A stretch of 64,000 nucleotides of DNA, taken from the NCBI RefSeq assembly GCF_000482465.1, contig NZ_KI519422.1, forward strand, positions 425,623-489,622. The letters are read 5' to 3'. The stretch comes from Runella limosa DSM 17973. Its GTDB lineage: Bacteria; Bacteroidota; Bacteroidia; Cytophagales; Spirosomataceae. The notes below the pieces were generated by a model. That model saw only the letters and a list, made by a program, of their open reading frames with translations. It was not told the DNA's origin and did no database searches. The position numbers and the translations under genes were made by a program. Positions 31,006-40,459 of the stretch are shown piece after piece; the stretch's first letter is position 1, and each line of letters starts with the position of its first letter.

Positions 31006-32382
31006 TTAGATAAAAATCTGATATTGTAACGTCAGTGCACTTCGGCGACCGTTGGGGCTCAGGCGTCCGTCGGTCGCATTTTGATACACTGGACGGTTTT
31101 GATAATCGAGCGTAATTTTGGAGTTATGGCCTTTAATGAGCCAATTCATCCCTACACTGTAAATACTTGCAGTTTTTGACAGGCGCTGGTAGTTGGCTAC
31201 TTGAGCCGTGGCGTAGGGCATTAAAGTGCCGTTTTTGCCTAATAAGTCGGCTGCGCATAAGTAGCCCAGTTGGCTATAGATCACACTGCCTGTTCCAAAC
31301 ATCGGAAACGCATTGCCTTGCACGCCCGATACTCCCGAAAGCCCTTGAGTGGTTCCACTGGCGGGGTTCATGATGCCATTGAAACGTAAATAATTGGGGC
31401 CGTAGTCGGTATGAAAATAGCCCAAATATCCCGAAAATGCTGTCCCTTTTGTTTTGTTGATTGGCATATCAGCAAACAATGCCAACGACCATAAATTCAT
31501 CGCATTATACACCGTGTCTTTGCCTTGGTTGGCGGTATTCCACATTGCTTTTTTCTGCGAAATAAATCCACCTTCTAGGTTCAAAATCTTCTTCTTCCCC
31601 AAATAGGTGCCCGTCATGTAAGGCGTCTGGTGCGTGTCTTTGTCGAACAAATTATACACCAAAAAACCTTGGTATTGCTTGTGGTGACCTTTGGCGGCAA
31701 AACTAGCGTTGGTCGAAATCGCTGGCACAGCAGCGCCGTTGGTGGTGATGGGGAAGGGGTCGGTTAATCCTATACGATAATCCCATTTGCCTACCTGACC
31801 ACGGGCATAAACGGTGAGTTTGCGGGAAAACTCATCGGTTTGATCCACGGTGGCTTGCGCAAACACAGGCACATCCATCGACATAATCGTAGTGACGCTT
31901 GGCTGACTAAAGCGAGAAAGCCCGTTCAAGATGGTTAGTCCACCCCCAATTTTTAACCAATCTTTGTTGGCAAAAGCGGAATATTCCACCACGGCATCAT
32001 GGATAAAAAAACCGACTTTACGGTTGGTGGGCACTCCTTGCGCATTTCCCAAGGCAGGAAAGCCATTCAAGAAGTTGAAGTTGTTCATTCCCAACTGGAA
32101 ATAGACAAAGGCACGGTCTGAAATCTGCCCAAACAACTGCATACGCGTCCGACGAAGCCCTAAATCTAAGGTTTGTGAAGCGGGTTCATTTATTACCGTC
32201 GTACCTGGATTGCTTTGGTTGAAGCGTACCCAAGTCTGATTCAAAAAAGTAGCTTTAAAGAAGTGCGTGCCTGACGCATTTAGGTTGTATTTTAACTCAT
32301 TTTTGTCGGGAGCAGGTTTGACTGAATCCTGTGCCGTGGCAATTCCCCCCGTGAGAAGGAGCATCCAAGTAAGGTGCTTCAT
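31006..32382 (-). CDS. Outer-membrane porin, phosphate-selective porin O/P-like
   Basis: 458 residues with a signal peptide (MKHLTWMLLLTGGIATAQ). Long alternating strands with aromatic girdles (LRRTRMQLFGQISDRAFVYFQLG, HDAVVEYSAFANKDWLKIGGG) and a C-terminal aromatic residue (ALTLQYQIFI) fit a 16-stranded OprO/P-type porin. The solute is not determinable. Single gene with its own terminator. Confidence 0.8.
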   Translation of the reverse strand: MKHLTWMLLLTGGIATAQDSVKPAPDKNELKYNLNASGTHFFKATFLNQTWVRFNQSNPGTTVINEPASQTLDLGLRRTRMQLFGQISDRAFVYFQLGMNNFNFLNGFPALGNAQGVPTNRKVGFFIHDAVVEYSAFANKDWLKIGGGLTILNGLSRFSQPSVTTIMSMDVPVFAQATVDQTDEFSRKLTVYARGQVGKWDYRIGLTDPFPITTNGAAVPAISTNASFAAKGHHKQYQGFLVYNLFDKDTHQTPYMTGTYLGKKKILNLEGGFISQKKAMWNTANQGKDTVYNAMNLWSLALFADMPINKTKGTAFSGYLGYFHTDYGPNYLRFNGIMNPASGTTQGLSGVSGVQGNAFPMFGTGSVIYSQLGYLCAADLLGKNGTLMPYATAQVANYQRLSKTASIYSVGMNWLIKGHNSKITLDYQNRPVYQNATDGRLSPNGRRSALTLQYQIFI

Positions 32383-32484
32383 GGTGCGCTTTTTAAGTAT
32401 TGTTTACGCTCACAAAGCACCTACTTGACTATTAATACCACATGAAAAAAAAATTAAAATCATGTTAAAGGAAAAGAAGTGGAC

Positions 32485-33393
32485 CTATTTGCCAAAAGCC
32501 CACTGTAAGAAATTTGGCATAATCCGTGACCAGGTTGCTTGGTCGTGGTGCCCGCCTTTTACCTCTACATAACGCACTTCTTTGCCCCACCGAAACCCTT
32601 TTCGTTCGAGTTCGGCTACAAGGTCTAAGGTATCTTCAATAGAATCAATGACGCCGTTGTGGTTTCGGTCGTCTTTTTCGTCATCGGTGCCTGTTTGGAA
32701 CCAAAAAGTGGGCGTAAGTTCTTTAAATTGCTCTCGTCGTACCGACGATTCGCGCACCAAACGGTGCATAATGCGGTCTTGGTGGTCGTCGTAATGATTT
32801 TCGTAAGCCCGTTGACGCCACCAAAAAGAACCCGAAAAAGCCCCCGCTTTGCCAAATACTTGGGGATGATGCCACACAATATCAAACGCCGACAAGCCGC
32901 TCAACGAGAACCCGCAAAAGACCGTGTGCGACGGGCCTGTCAGAACCCGATAATGATTTTTGATGTAAGGAAGAAGCTCTTCTAGTACAAACGAAGTATA
33001 AGCACCTGCTTTTGCGCCACGGTGTTTGTAATCGGCTTGAGATGCTGTGCCGTATTCTTGAATGCGCTCACCGCAATGTATTGCTACAAGAATAAAAGGA
33101 GGCACTTGCTGATGTTGGTACAACTCACTTAGCACATGCGTCATTTGTAGGCGTTCTAAATCCTGTCCGTCGTTCATGTACAATACGGGATAGGCCGTAT
33201 TCGTTGCCTCATAGTGAGGCGGTAACACCACGTCCATGACGATGCCGCGATGCAAGTGCTGCGAATGAAGTGTTGTGTCGTGTTTTACGACCAGTTCAGA
33301 AGGAGTGATGAAGTGTTCCAATGAGGTAAAAGCTTTGAAAGGCAACAAAAATACAAATAACCCAATATGGGGTATTAATTTCAAATAATTCAT
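32485..33393 (-). CDS. Exported alpha/beta-hydrolase esterase (Fes/esterase D-like)
   Basis: 302 residues from the ATG at 33393 (a TTG frame to 33444 is longer but improbable). Signal peptide MNYLKLIPHIGLFVFLLPFKAF. The nucleophile elbow is GFSLSGLSAFD (Ser), preceded by MDVVLPPHYEATNTAYPVLYMNDGQD as in putative esterases (PF00756). An acidic DDEKDDRNHNGVIDSIEDT segment resembles a calcium-binding loop, and a terminal histidine lies in VKGGHHDQATW. It is likely a periplasmic ester hydrolase, perhaps acting on siderophore or carbohydrate esters. It diverges from the FKBP gene over an 84-bp spacer. Confidence 0.85.
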   Translation of the reverse strand: MNYLKLIPHIGLFVFLLPFKAFTSLEHFITPSELVVKHDTTLHSQHLHRGIVMDVVLPPHYEATNTAYPVLYMNDGQDLERLQMTHVLSELYQHQQVPPFILVAIHCGERIQEYGTASQADYKHRGAKAGAYTSFVLEELLPYIKNHYRVLTGPSHTVFCGFSLSGLSAFDIVWHHPQVFGKAGAFSGSFWWRQRAYENHYDDHQDRIMHRLVRESSVRREQFKELTPTFWFQTGTDDEKDDRNHNGVIDSIEDTLDLVAELERKGFRWGKEVRYVEVKGGHHDQATWSRIMPNFLQWAFGK

Positions 33394-33477
33394 TCTTCCA
33401 AACTTTTTTCGGACATTTTTGCGTTTATTTACGAAAACTATCAAAAATTGATTTTAATCCCAAATTTTTCTAATTGC

Positions 33478-34257
33478 ATGAAGTATCCCATCGCGCTGAC
33501 CCTCACGGTAATAGCATCAACCGTTGTTTCATTTGCTCAAACCAAGAAAGCGCCCGTAAAATCTGCTACACCTGCTGCTAAAACCGCCGCACCTGCCAAA
33601 ACTGCTACGCCAGGCAAACCTGCGACAGGGTTAAAAATGACAAACGAGTTAGATTCCGTTGCTTATAGTATAGGTATGAATATTGCCCAAAATTTAAAAG
33701 GGCAAGGACTTGATAAAATCAACGTTGGCTTACTTTCTAAAGCCATTCAGGATGTGTTGAAGTCGAGCAAAACCGACCTCGACGATTCTCAGGCGCAGAT
33801 GATTCTTGGTAATTTCTTTAACAAACTGCAAGCCAAGCAGCAGTCGGAAGAAGCCAAAAAATACGAAGCTGTGAAATTAGCGGGTGAAAAGTTTTTGGAA
33901 GAAAACAAAAAGAGAAACGGCGTAGTTACTCTTCCGAGTGGGTTGCAGTATGAAATTATGAAAGCAGGTGACGGCCCTAAACCAACGGCTAACAACACCG
34001 TAAAAACCCATTACCACGGCACGCTTATTGACGGAACAGTGTTTGATAGCTCAGTACAACGTGGCCAACCTGCCGAGTTTCCTGTAGGTGGGGTCATTCA
34101 AGGCTGGGTAGAAGCCCTTCAATTGATGCCTGTAGGTTCAAAATGGAAATTGTTCATTCCTTATAACTTAGCATACGGTGAGCGTTCGGCTGGCCCAACC
34201 ATTAAACCGTATTCTGCCCTTGTTTTTGAAGTAGAGTTGTTAGAAATAGTTAAATGA
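33478..34257 (+). CDS. FKBP-type peptidyl-prolyl cis-trans isomerase (Mip/FkpA-like)
   Basis: 259 residues from the ATG at 33478. Signal peptide MKYPIALTLTVIASTVVSFAQ, then a low-complexity Lys/Ala/Pro/Thr linker (about 22-48), a helical dimerisation domain (LDSVAYSIGMNIAQNLKGQG... to ~135) and a C-terminal FKBP domain (VKTHYHGTLIDGTVFDSS, VGGVIQGWVEALQLMPVGSKWKLFIPYNLAYGE). It is a periplasmic folding helper. It is followed by the tail-specific protease, a common functional pairing in envelope quality control. Confidence 0.93.
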   Translation: MKYPIALTLTVIASTVVSFAQTKKAPVKSATPAAKTAAPAKTATPGKPATGLKMTNELDSVAYSIGMNIAQNLKGQGLDKINVGLLSKAIQDVLKSSKTDLDDSQAQMILGNFFNKLQAKQQSEEAKKYEAVKLAGEKFLEENKKRNGVVTLPSGLQYEIMKAGDGPKPTANNTVKTHYHGTLIDGTVFDSSVQRGQPAEFPVGGVIQGWVEALQLMPVGSKWKLFIPYNLAYGERSAGPTIKPYSALVFEVELLEIVK

Positions 34258-34337
34258 TTTTAGCGGGTTGTCGCTTTTGACATCCACTCGCAAGGCTGGT
34301 TTTAGAAGTCGCCACACTAAAGTCAATAAATCAGTTT

Positions 34338-36437
34338 ATGAAAATGAAAAGCCTATTAATCGCCTTAGCTCCAGTGTTGCTGCTTGGTCTGCAACCTGAT
34401 GATTCTCGCTCGCGGGGAGTGATTGCTTCTCACCCCTCTGCCATTAGTGAAGACGACTTGAAGCCTAACATCACCCAAGAAAAGGTGGAGGCGTACGTGA
34501 CCAAAATTTTCTCGGGATACCATTACCGCAAATTTGGTCTCAACGATTCGTTGTCGAATAAAATGTATGAGAACTATCTTAATGAGATTGACCGTGCAAA
34601 GCTTTATTTCTTAGCAAGTGATGTACAGTCGTTTGAAAAATACCGTAACCAATTGGATGAGTCACTTAGTAATGGGGACTTAACTGCGGCTTACGATATG
34701 TACAATACGTTTAGAAAACGCTATCGCGAGCGTAGTGCTTACATTGATAAACTATTGACAAAGCCTGCTTTTGACTTTACAGTCGATGAGTCATTCAATA
34801 CCGACCGTGAAAAAGTTGCTTGGGCGAAAACGCCAGACGAATTGAATGAAGTTTGGCGTAAACTGATTAAAAATGAGGCACTTGAGCTTAGAATTTCAGG
34901 CAAAGCCGATTCTTCTATTGTTACTTTACTCAAAGACCGCTACAAAAACCGTGAGCGTAACTTAGGCCGTTTTCGTAGCGAGCAAGTGTTCCAAATGTAC
35001 ATGAACGCTTTCTGCGAAGTGCTTGATCCGCATACACGGTATTTTTCACCTGCTGATTCCGACCGCTTCAAGCAAGATATGTACCAAGCCCTTGAGGGTA
35101 TCGGTGCGGTGCTTCGCGAAGACGGAAACTACATCAAAGTGGTAGAAGTAGTGCCAGGTGGGCCTGCTTTCAAAGACAAGCGCTTGAAAAAAGATGACCG
35201 TATCATCGGGGTAGCCCAAGGCGACGAAGGAAAATACGAAGATATCGTTGGTTGGTACGTGGACGATGCCGTGAAGAAAATCAAAGGAGCTAAAGGAACG
35301 GTTGTTCGTTTGCAAGTTTTAGCGGCGGATGCCCTTCCGAGCGACCCTCCAAAAGAAATCCGTTTGGCGCGCGAAAAAGTAAATTTGCAGACCTCTCGGG
35401 CTAAAAAGGAAGTTGTAACCATTACTCAAAACAAACACGATTATAAGATTGGAATTATTCAGATTCCGTCGTTTTACCGTGACTTTGAGAGTGCTGGCAA
35501 ACGTGATAAAGATTTTGCAAGTACTACCCGCGACGTACAAAAGCTATTGGATTCACTCAAAGCTGAAAACGTAGAAGGAGTAGTTATTGACCTTCGTAAC
35601 AATGGTGGTGGCTCGCTTACTGAAGCTATTTCGCTTACTGGTTTGTTTATCTCAAAAGGGCCTGTAGTGCAAGTTCGTGAGCAAACGGGAGAAACAGAAG
35701 TTCAATCTGACCTCAATCCCGAAGTAAATTACGACGGGCCACTAGCGGTACTTACCAACCGTTTCAGTGCGTCTGCTTCCGAAATCTTTGCGGCGGCGAT
35801 TCAAGATTACAAACGTGGTATTGTATTGGGCGAGCAAACTTACGGCAAAGGTACTGTACAAACCATGGTGGATTTGAACCAGTGGATTAAAGATCCCGAC
35901 AAATTAGGTCAAATCAACATTACTGTCGCGAAGTTTTACCGCATCAATGGTAGCAGCACCCAGCGCAAAGGAGTTTCACCCGACATTGAGTTCCCGTCGG
36001 CGTTTAGTGCTGCAGAATACGGCGAAAGCTCACAGCCAACGGCGCTTCCTTGGGATCAAATCGCGACTACTCGTTATGATTTAACGAAATACTTGAACGA
36101 GAAACAAGTAGAAAAGCTGCGTGAAAAATACCAACAACGCCTCAAAAATGAACCCGAATTGAAAACGTTCGTGGATGAACTTGAGCTTTTCAGAAAAGCG
36201 CGCGAAAATACCGTTGTTTCTCTCCAAGAAACCAAACGTAAGAAAGAACGCGAAGAAGCGGAGAAAAAACGCCAGGCGTTGAAAAAGTTGGAAACTGAAG
36301 AAGAGGATGACGACGAAACTTCGGTAGCAACCAAGCCTGCCGATAAAAAGAAAAAAGACATTTACATGATTGAAACTGAGCGCATCTTGGCTGACTATAT
36401 TGCGTTGATAAAGTCGCCTTCGATGGCTAAACGCTAA
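34338..36437 (+). CDS. prc: Tail-specific carboxy-terminal processing protease (S41A)
   Basis: 699 residues, the long Prc/Tsp form. N-terminal helical domain, PDZ domain at ~245-320 (VVPGGPAFKDKRLKKDDRIIGVAQGD), and S41 domain with the catalytic pair Ser479 in NRFSASASEIF and Lys504 in GEQTYGKGTVQ, at the 25-residue spacing of E. coli Prc (S452/K477). The C-terminal tail is highly charged (KKREREEAEKKRQAL). It degrades periplasmic proteins from the C-terminus. It ends 3 nt before the [2Fe-2S] protein gene; the two are one operon. Confidence 0.95.
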   Translation: MKMKSLLIALAPVLLLGLQPDDSRSRGVIASHPSAISEDDLKPNITQEKVEAYVTKIFSGYHYRKFGLNDSLSNKMYENYLNEIDRAKLYFLASDVQSFEKYRNQLDESLSNGDLTAAYDMYNTFRKRYRERSAYIDKLLTKPAFDFTVDESFNTDREKVAWAKTPDELNEVWRKLIKNEALELRISGKADSSIVTLLKDRYKNRERNLGRFRSEQVFQMYMNAFCEVLDPHTRYFSPADSDRFKQDMYQALEGIGAVLREDGNYIKVVEVVPGGPAFKDKRLKKDDRIIGVAQGDEGKYEDIVGWYVDDAVKKIKGAKGTVVRLQVLAADALPSDPPKEIRLAREKVNLQTSRAKKEVVTITQNKHDYKIGIIQIPSFYRDFESAGKRDKDFASTTRDVQKLLDSLKAENVEGVVIDLRNNGGGSLTEAISLTGLFISKGPVVQVREQTGETEVQSDLNPEVNYDGPLAVLTNRFSASASEIFAAAIQDYKRGIVLGEQTYGKGTVQTMVDLNQWIKDPDKLGQINITVAKFYRINGSSTQRKGVSPDIEFPSAFSAAEYGESSQPTALPWDQIATTRYDLTKYLNEKQVEKLREKYQQRLKNEPELKTFVDELELFRKARENTVVSLQETKRKKEREEAEKKRQALKKLETEEEDDDETSVATKPADKKKKDIYMIETERILADYIALIKSPSMAKR

Positions 36438-36440
36438 TTT

Positions 36441-36746
36441 ATGAAATACAAAAAGCACGTTTTTATTTGTGCCAACCAAAAAGATGGTGGCAAAAAATGT
36501 TGTGGCGCCGAACACGGAACGGCCCTAGTCGATGCCTTCAAGACATCGTTGAAAGAAAAAAGTCTCCACATTGACATTCGTGCCCAAAAAGCAGGCTGCC
36601 TCGATGTATGCGCTTTTGGCCCAGGCTTGGTAGTGTATCCTGAGGGTATTTTTTACGGCAATGTCCAGTTGGCTGACGTGGAGGAAATCGTGGAAAGCCA
36701 CTTGGTAAACAATACGCCAGTGGAACGCTTAAGACTTCCATTCTAA
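36441..36746 (+). CDS. Thioredoxin-like [2Fe-2S] ferredoxin
   Basis: 101 residues with the thioredoxin-like ferredoxin layout: cysteines 10, 20/21, 53 and 57 (VFICANQ, KKCCGAEHG, GCLDVCAFGPGLVVYPEG). This is the (2Fe-2S) ferredoxin family also seen as the NuoE-like C-terminal fold. It carries electrons or senses redox in the cytoplasm; partner unknown. Start ATG is 3 nt after the protease stop, so it is translated from the protease transcript. Confidence 0.88.
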   Translation: MKYKKHVFICANQKDGGKKCCGAEHGTALVDAFKTSLKEKSLHIDIRAQKAGCLDVCAFGPGLVVYPEGIFYGNVQLADVEEIVESHLVNNTPVERLRLPF

Positions 36747-36765
36747 GCCGTTTTTTTGATTTTTT

Positions 36766-36827
36766 GAATGCCATTGCAGGCGAGTAAATGTTTCAAAGCT
36801 TTACTTTCTGCAATGGCATTCTTATTT
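36766..36827 (+). terminator. Strong hairpin terminator after the ferredoxin gene
   Basis: Perfect 14-base stem GAATGCCATTGCAG (36766-36779) / CTGCAATGGCATTC (36808-36821), with inner complementary AGTAAA/TTTACT, followed by TTATTTTTA. Confidence 0.85.
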
Positions 36828-36857
36828 TTACTGCTTCTCTAACCTCCCTTTGACCTC

Positions 36858-38189
36858 ATGCTCAAACGTTACTTTTCACTCTCTTCCCACCAAACCAGCC
36901 TTCGCACGGAAGTCATTGCAGGGATTTCGTCATTTTTGGCAACGATGTACATCATTGTGGTCAACCCCGCCATTCTCAGCCAAGCAGGCTTGCCCTTTGG
37001 AGCTGTTCTGACGGCGACCGTTTTGCTGTCTTTTTTCTGTAGCTTGATGATGGGTTTATATGCCAAAAACCCGTTGCTCGTCGCGCCAGGTATGGGGCTG
37101 AATGCTTTTTTTACCTTTACGGTCGTCAAAGGCATGGGGATTGCTTGGCAAACTGCGTTGGGAGCGGTGTTTTGGGCAGGCGTATTGTTTTTGATTTTAT
37201 CTATTTTCAACGTCCGTACCCACATCGTCAAGGCCATTCCGAAACCGCTACGCTACGCCATTTCGTCGGGCATTGGGCTTTTTATTACCTTGATTGGTTT
37301 TACAAATGCCAAATTTATCGTTGGTAATCCTGCTACACTTGTCGGAATTGGCAACCTCAAAGACCCTGTTTTGATTACGTTTTTGGTAGGCTTGCTATTA
37401 ACGGCGGTGTTGGTCGCAAAACGTGTTACGGGCGGTATTGTCATTGGCATCATTACGACTACGCTTTTGGCCATTCCTATTGGCCGCTGGTGGGGCGATG
37501 CGTCAGCGATTAATTTTGGACAAAAAGCCCTCGTCAACTGGAACGGTGTGCTTGCTTCGCCCGATTTCAGTCTATTGTTTCAGCTTGATTTGGGCGGTTC
37601 GTTGAGCCTAGCGCTGTTCCCCGTTATTTTTGCTTTCGCCTTTACCGACCTTTTCGATAGCTTATCGACCTTCGTAGGAGTAGCCGAAGCCGCAGATTTG
37701 TACGACGAAAACGGCGACCCACGCCACATCAAAGAATCGCTCCTTACCGACGCCGTCGCTACCACGCTGGCGGGGATTTTAGGTACAAGTCCAGGCACAG
37801 CTTACATTGAGTCGGCGGTGGGGATTGAGCAAGGTGGTCGTACAGGTCTAACAGCCGTAATCGCCGCCTTTTTGTTTTTGCCTTTCATGTTTTTATCGCC
37901 CTTGCTGTCGGTGGTACCTAGCATTGCTACCGCCCCTGCGTTGGTGATTGTAGGCGCATTTATGATGAAGCCCATCACCAAAATCGACTGGTCACGCATG
38001 GACGAGGCCATCCCTTGTTTGCTCGCCCTTGGCCTAATTCCGTTCAGTTATTCCATCACCCAAGGCATCATCTTTGGTTTCTTGAGTTGGAGTGTTTTAA
38101 AAACGATGACAGGACAAACAAAAGACGTCTCGCCAACGCTCTGGATTATTAATATTTTTGCTATTGGTTCCCTGATTTGGGGACATTGA
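36858..38189 (+). CDS. NCS2-family purine permease (AzgA-like guanine/hypoxanthine)
   Basis: 443 residues with about 13 membrane segments. The AzgA subgroup is indicated by RTEVIAGISSFLATMYIIVVNPAILSQAG, APGMGLNAFFTFTVV, FAFTDLFDSLSTFVGVAEAADL and GTSPGTAYIESAVGIEQGGRTGLTA. It imports guanine, hypoxanthine or adenine with protons across the inner membrane. It is flanked by a terminator before it and the OsmC gene 91 nt after. Confidence 0.92.
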   Translation: MLKRYFSLSSHQTSLRTEVIAGISSFLATMYIIVVNPAILSQAGLPFGAVLTATVLLSFFCSLMMGLYAKNPLLVAPGMGLNAFFTFTVVKGMGIAWQTALGAVFWAGVLFLILSIFNVRTHIVKAIPKPLRYAISSGIGLFITLIGFTNAKFIVGNPATLVGIGNLKDPVLITFLVGLLLTAVLVAKRVTGGIVIGIITTTLLAIPIGRWWGDASAINFGQKALVNWNGVLASPDFSLLFQLDLGGSLSLALFPVIFAFAFTDLFDSLSTFVGVAEAADLYDENGDPRHIKESLLTDAVATTLAGILGTSPGTAYIESAVGIEQGGRTGLTAVIAAFLFLPFMFLSPLLSVVPSIATAPALVIVGAFMMKPITKIDWSRMDEAIPCLLALGLIPFSYSITQGIIFGFLSWSVLKTMTGQTKDVSPTLWIINIFAIGSLIWGH

Positions 38190-38280
38190 TTGAATTTAGA
38201 AAGCAACAAATCACAATTCCTGACTATTTTTGAGTGTTTATATCTCAATCCATTCAATTTTATTCAAACGCAAAAAAACT

Positions 38281-38691
38281 ATGAAAAGAACAGCAGCTGC
38301 CAATTGGCAAGGAAGTGGTAAAGAAGGCCACGGAACCGTTTCAACGCAAAGTACGGTATTAGACGGAACGCAATATTCGTTCAACACGCGTTTTGCCGAT
38401 GGCATTGGTACCAACCCAGAAGAGCTCGTAGGAGCAGCTCATGCAGGTTGTTTTACGATGAAATTAAGCTTTGTGATTGGAGAGTATGGTTTGACTGCCG
38501 AGAATATCGACACGAAAGCAACCGTTACTTTTGAAAACGGAGCGATTCCAAACATTCATTTATCGGTGAAAGCAAGTGTACCGGGCATGACTGCCGAGCA
38601 ATTTGCCGAAGCAGCACAAAATGCAAAAGCCAACTGCCCTATTTCAAAATTGTTGAATACCGACATCACCATGGATGCGGAATTGGTATAG
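38281..38691 (+). CDS. osmC: OsmC-family peroxiredoxin
   Basis: 136 residues from the ATG at 38281; a longer TTG-type frame from 38230 is not conserved. Family features: the catalytic arginine environment TRFADGIGTNPEELVGAAHAGCFTMKLSF with peroxidatic Cys, and the second cysteine in NAKANCPISKLLN. It reduces organic hydroperoxides in the cytoplasm. A bidirectional terminator separates it from xylA. Confidence 0.93.
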   Translation: MKRTAAANWQGSGKEGHGTVSTQSTVLDGTQYSFNTRFADGIGTNPEELVGAAHAGCFTMKLSFVIGEYGLTAENIDTKATVTFENGAIPNIHLSVKASVPGMTAEQFAEAAQNAKANCPISKLLNTDITMDAELV

Positions 38692-38701
38692 TATTTCATA
38701 A

Positions 38702-38736
38702 CAAAACGCCAGTCGGTTTTCACCGCTGGCGTTTTG
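38702..38736. terminator. Bidirectional terminator between osmC and xylA
   Basis: Stem CAAAACGCCAG (38702-38712) / CTGGCGTTTTG (38726-38736), perfect 11-bp arms and 13-nt loop, with A/T tails inside the arms. It serves both convergent genes. Confidence 0.88.
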
Positions 38737-38769
38737 CACTTATTAAGATGTGGTGGGTTGAGTCAATGA

Positions 38770-40098
38770 CTAGATGTATTGATTCAAGATGTTTTCAAAC
38801 AACTCTTGCTTACCGCTGATAAGTTTCGGCTCACCATTGGCTACGGCGTAGCTGTGAAGGTCTTCCAACGTCAGTTTTCCTGCTTCAAAATCTTGGCCAG
38901 CGCCACTGTCAAACGAAGCATAACGCTCGGTACGGAGTTTGCTGTACGGAGATTTTACCAAAATATCATTGGCAATTACCAACGAACGGGCAAATGCGTC
39001 CATACCGCCGATGTGGGCGATGAAAATATCGTCAAGGTCGGTAGAGTTACGACGGGTTTTTGCGTCGAAGTTGATACCTCCTGGTGTAATACCACCTGCT
39101 TCCAAAATCACCAACATCGCTTCCGTTAGTTCGCTAAGGTTGATGGGAAATTGGTCAGTATCCCAGCCGTTTTGATAATCGCCACGGTTGGCATCGATGC
39201 TACCCAACATACCCGCATCAGCCGCTACTTGCAACTCGTGTTGGAACGTATGTCCTGCCAACGTTGCGTGGTTTACTTCAATGTTTAATTGAAAATCTTT
39301 CTCCAAACCATACTGACGTAAGAAGCCAATCACCGTTGCCGAATCATAATCGTATTGGTGTTTGGTAGGCTCACAAGGCTTAGGCTCGATGAAGAACGTA
39401 CCTTTAAAGCCGTTTTTACGTGCATAGTCACGAGCCACGGTCAAAAACTGCCCTAGGTGATCCAATTCGCGTTTCATGTTGGTATTGAGCAAGCTCATAT
39501 AGCCTTCACGACCACCCCAAAATACGTAGTTTTCACCACCCAAAGCAATCGTTGCGTCAATGGCGTTTTTCACTTGTACGCCCGCATGAGCCACCACATT
39601 GAAATCAGGGTTGGTCGATGCGCCGTTCATATAACGTGGGTTTGAGAATACGTTGGCCGTACCCCAAAGCAATTTTACCCCACTTGCTTGTTGCTTTCCT
39701 TTCGCATAGTCCACAATGGCTTGCATACGGCGTTCGTACTCCGAAATGCTTGGCCCTTCGTCCACCAAATCCACATCGTGGAAGCAGTAGTAAGGTACTC
39801 CTAGCTTGGTGATAAACTCAAATGCCGCGTCCATTTTGTCTTTGGCACGCTCTACGGCATCTGCTTTGGCATCCCAAGGAAATACTTTTGTTCCTGGGCC
39901 AAAGGGGTCAGCGCCTGTTCCGCAGAACGTATGCCAGTAAGCTACGGCAAAACGCAAGTGTTCTTTCATGGTTTTTCCGCCAATGATACGGTTTTCATCG
40001 TACCACTTAAAAGCAAGCGGATTGTCTGAATCGCGACCTTCAAACTGAATTTTGGAGATGCCCTTGAAATATTCGGAATTTCCGAGTGTAACTGACAT
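38770..40098 (-). CDS. xylA: Xylose isomerase
   Basis: 442 residues, class II length. Signatures include [19 protein letters not shown], the catalytic histidine in [32 protein letters not shown], the metal ligands in [16 protein letters not shown] and [14 protein letters not shown], and [19 protein letters not shown]. It converts D-xylose to D-xylulose in the cytoplasm. No xylulokinase is in the window. It is transcribed away from the 2-keto-3-deoxypentonate locus; a palindrome 91 nt upstream may be its operator. Confidence 0.96.
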   Translation of the reverse strand: MSVTLGNSEYFKGISKIQFEGRDSDNPLAFKWYDENRIIGGKTMKEHLRFAVAYWHTFCGTGADPFGPGTKVFPWDAKADAVERAKDKMDAAFEFITKLGVPYYCFHDVDLVDEGPSISEYERRMQAIVDYAKGKQQASGVKLLWGTANVFSNPRYMNGASTNPDFNVVAHAGVQVKNAIDATIALGGENYVFWGGREGYMSLLNTNMKRELDHLGQFLTVARDYARKNGFKGTFFIEPKPCEPTKHQYDYDSATVIGFLRQYGLEKDFQLNIEVNHATLAGHTFQHELQVAADAGMLGSIDANRGDYQNGWDTDQFPINLSELTEAMLVILEAGGITPGGINFDAKTRRNSTDLDDIFIAHIGGMDAFARSLVIANDILVKSPYSKLRTERYASFDSGAGQDFEAGKLTLEDLHSYAVANGEPKLISGKQELFENILNQYI

Positions 40099-40188
40099 AA
40101 AATAAGTTAGTTTAAATGTTTTCTCGAAAGCTTAATTACTACTAAAAGAGCGAATTTTGCTTTCTTACTGATGCAAAAAAAGAAAATA

Positions 40189-40232
40189 ATTGTCAAATTG
40201 ACAATTTTATATTTAAACTTGCACTTGACAAT
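40189..40232. promoter_or_regulatory. TTGTCAA palindrome, candidate operator for xylA / pentonate genes
   Basis: ATTGTCAA-A-TTGACAAT (40189-40205), perfect 8-base arms around a single base. A further half-site TTGACAAT occurs at 40225-40232. It lies in the 361-bp divergent region between xylA and the FAH-family gene, so one regulator could control both. No regulator gene is adjacent. The rest of this spacer shows nothing else recognisable. Confidence 0.5.
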
Positions 40233-40281
40233 CTTTTTTTAAATCATCGAAAAACAGTCAATGGGTTATCATACAGGGTAT

Positions 40282-40289
40282 TAACTTTG
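40282..40289 (+). promoter_or_regulatory. Possible -7 element for the FAH-family gene
   Basis: TAACTTTG matches TAnnTTTG exactly, but no TTG is found at the usual upstream spacing and the start codon is 170 nt away, so the support is modest. Confidence 0.3.
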
Positions 40290-40459
40290 GTTCGTTCATG
40301 CAAAAAAGGATAAAAAAAATAGATATACGACTACTTACCTACTCACTTCTGAACGAGTTTTGGTAGTCTTTTTTACCTAAAACTGCGTAGTAAAGAAATC
40401 CAAGTATGGTAATTTATTGAGCAAAGTCTCTTTTGACCGAGAGAACCCAAAAATATTCT

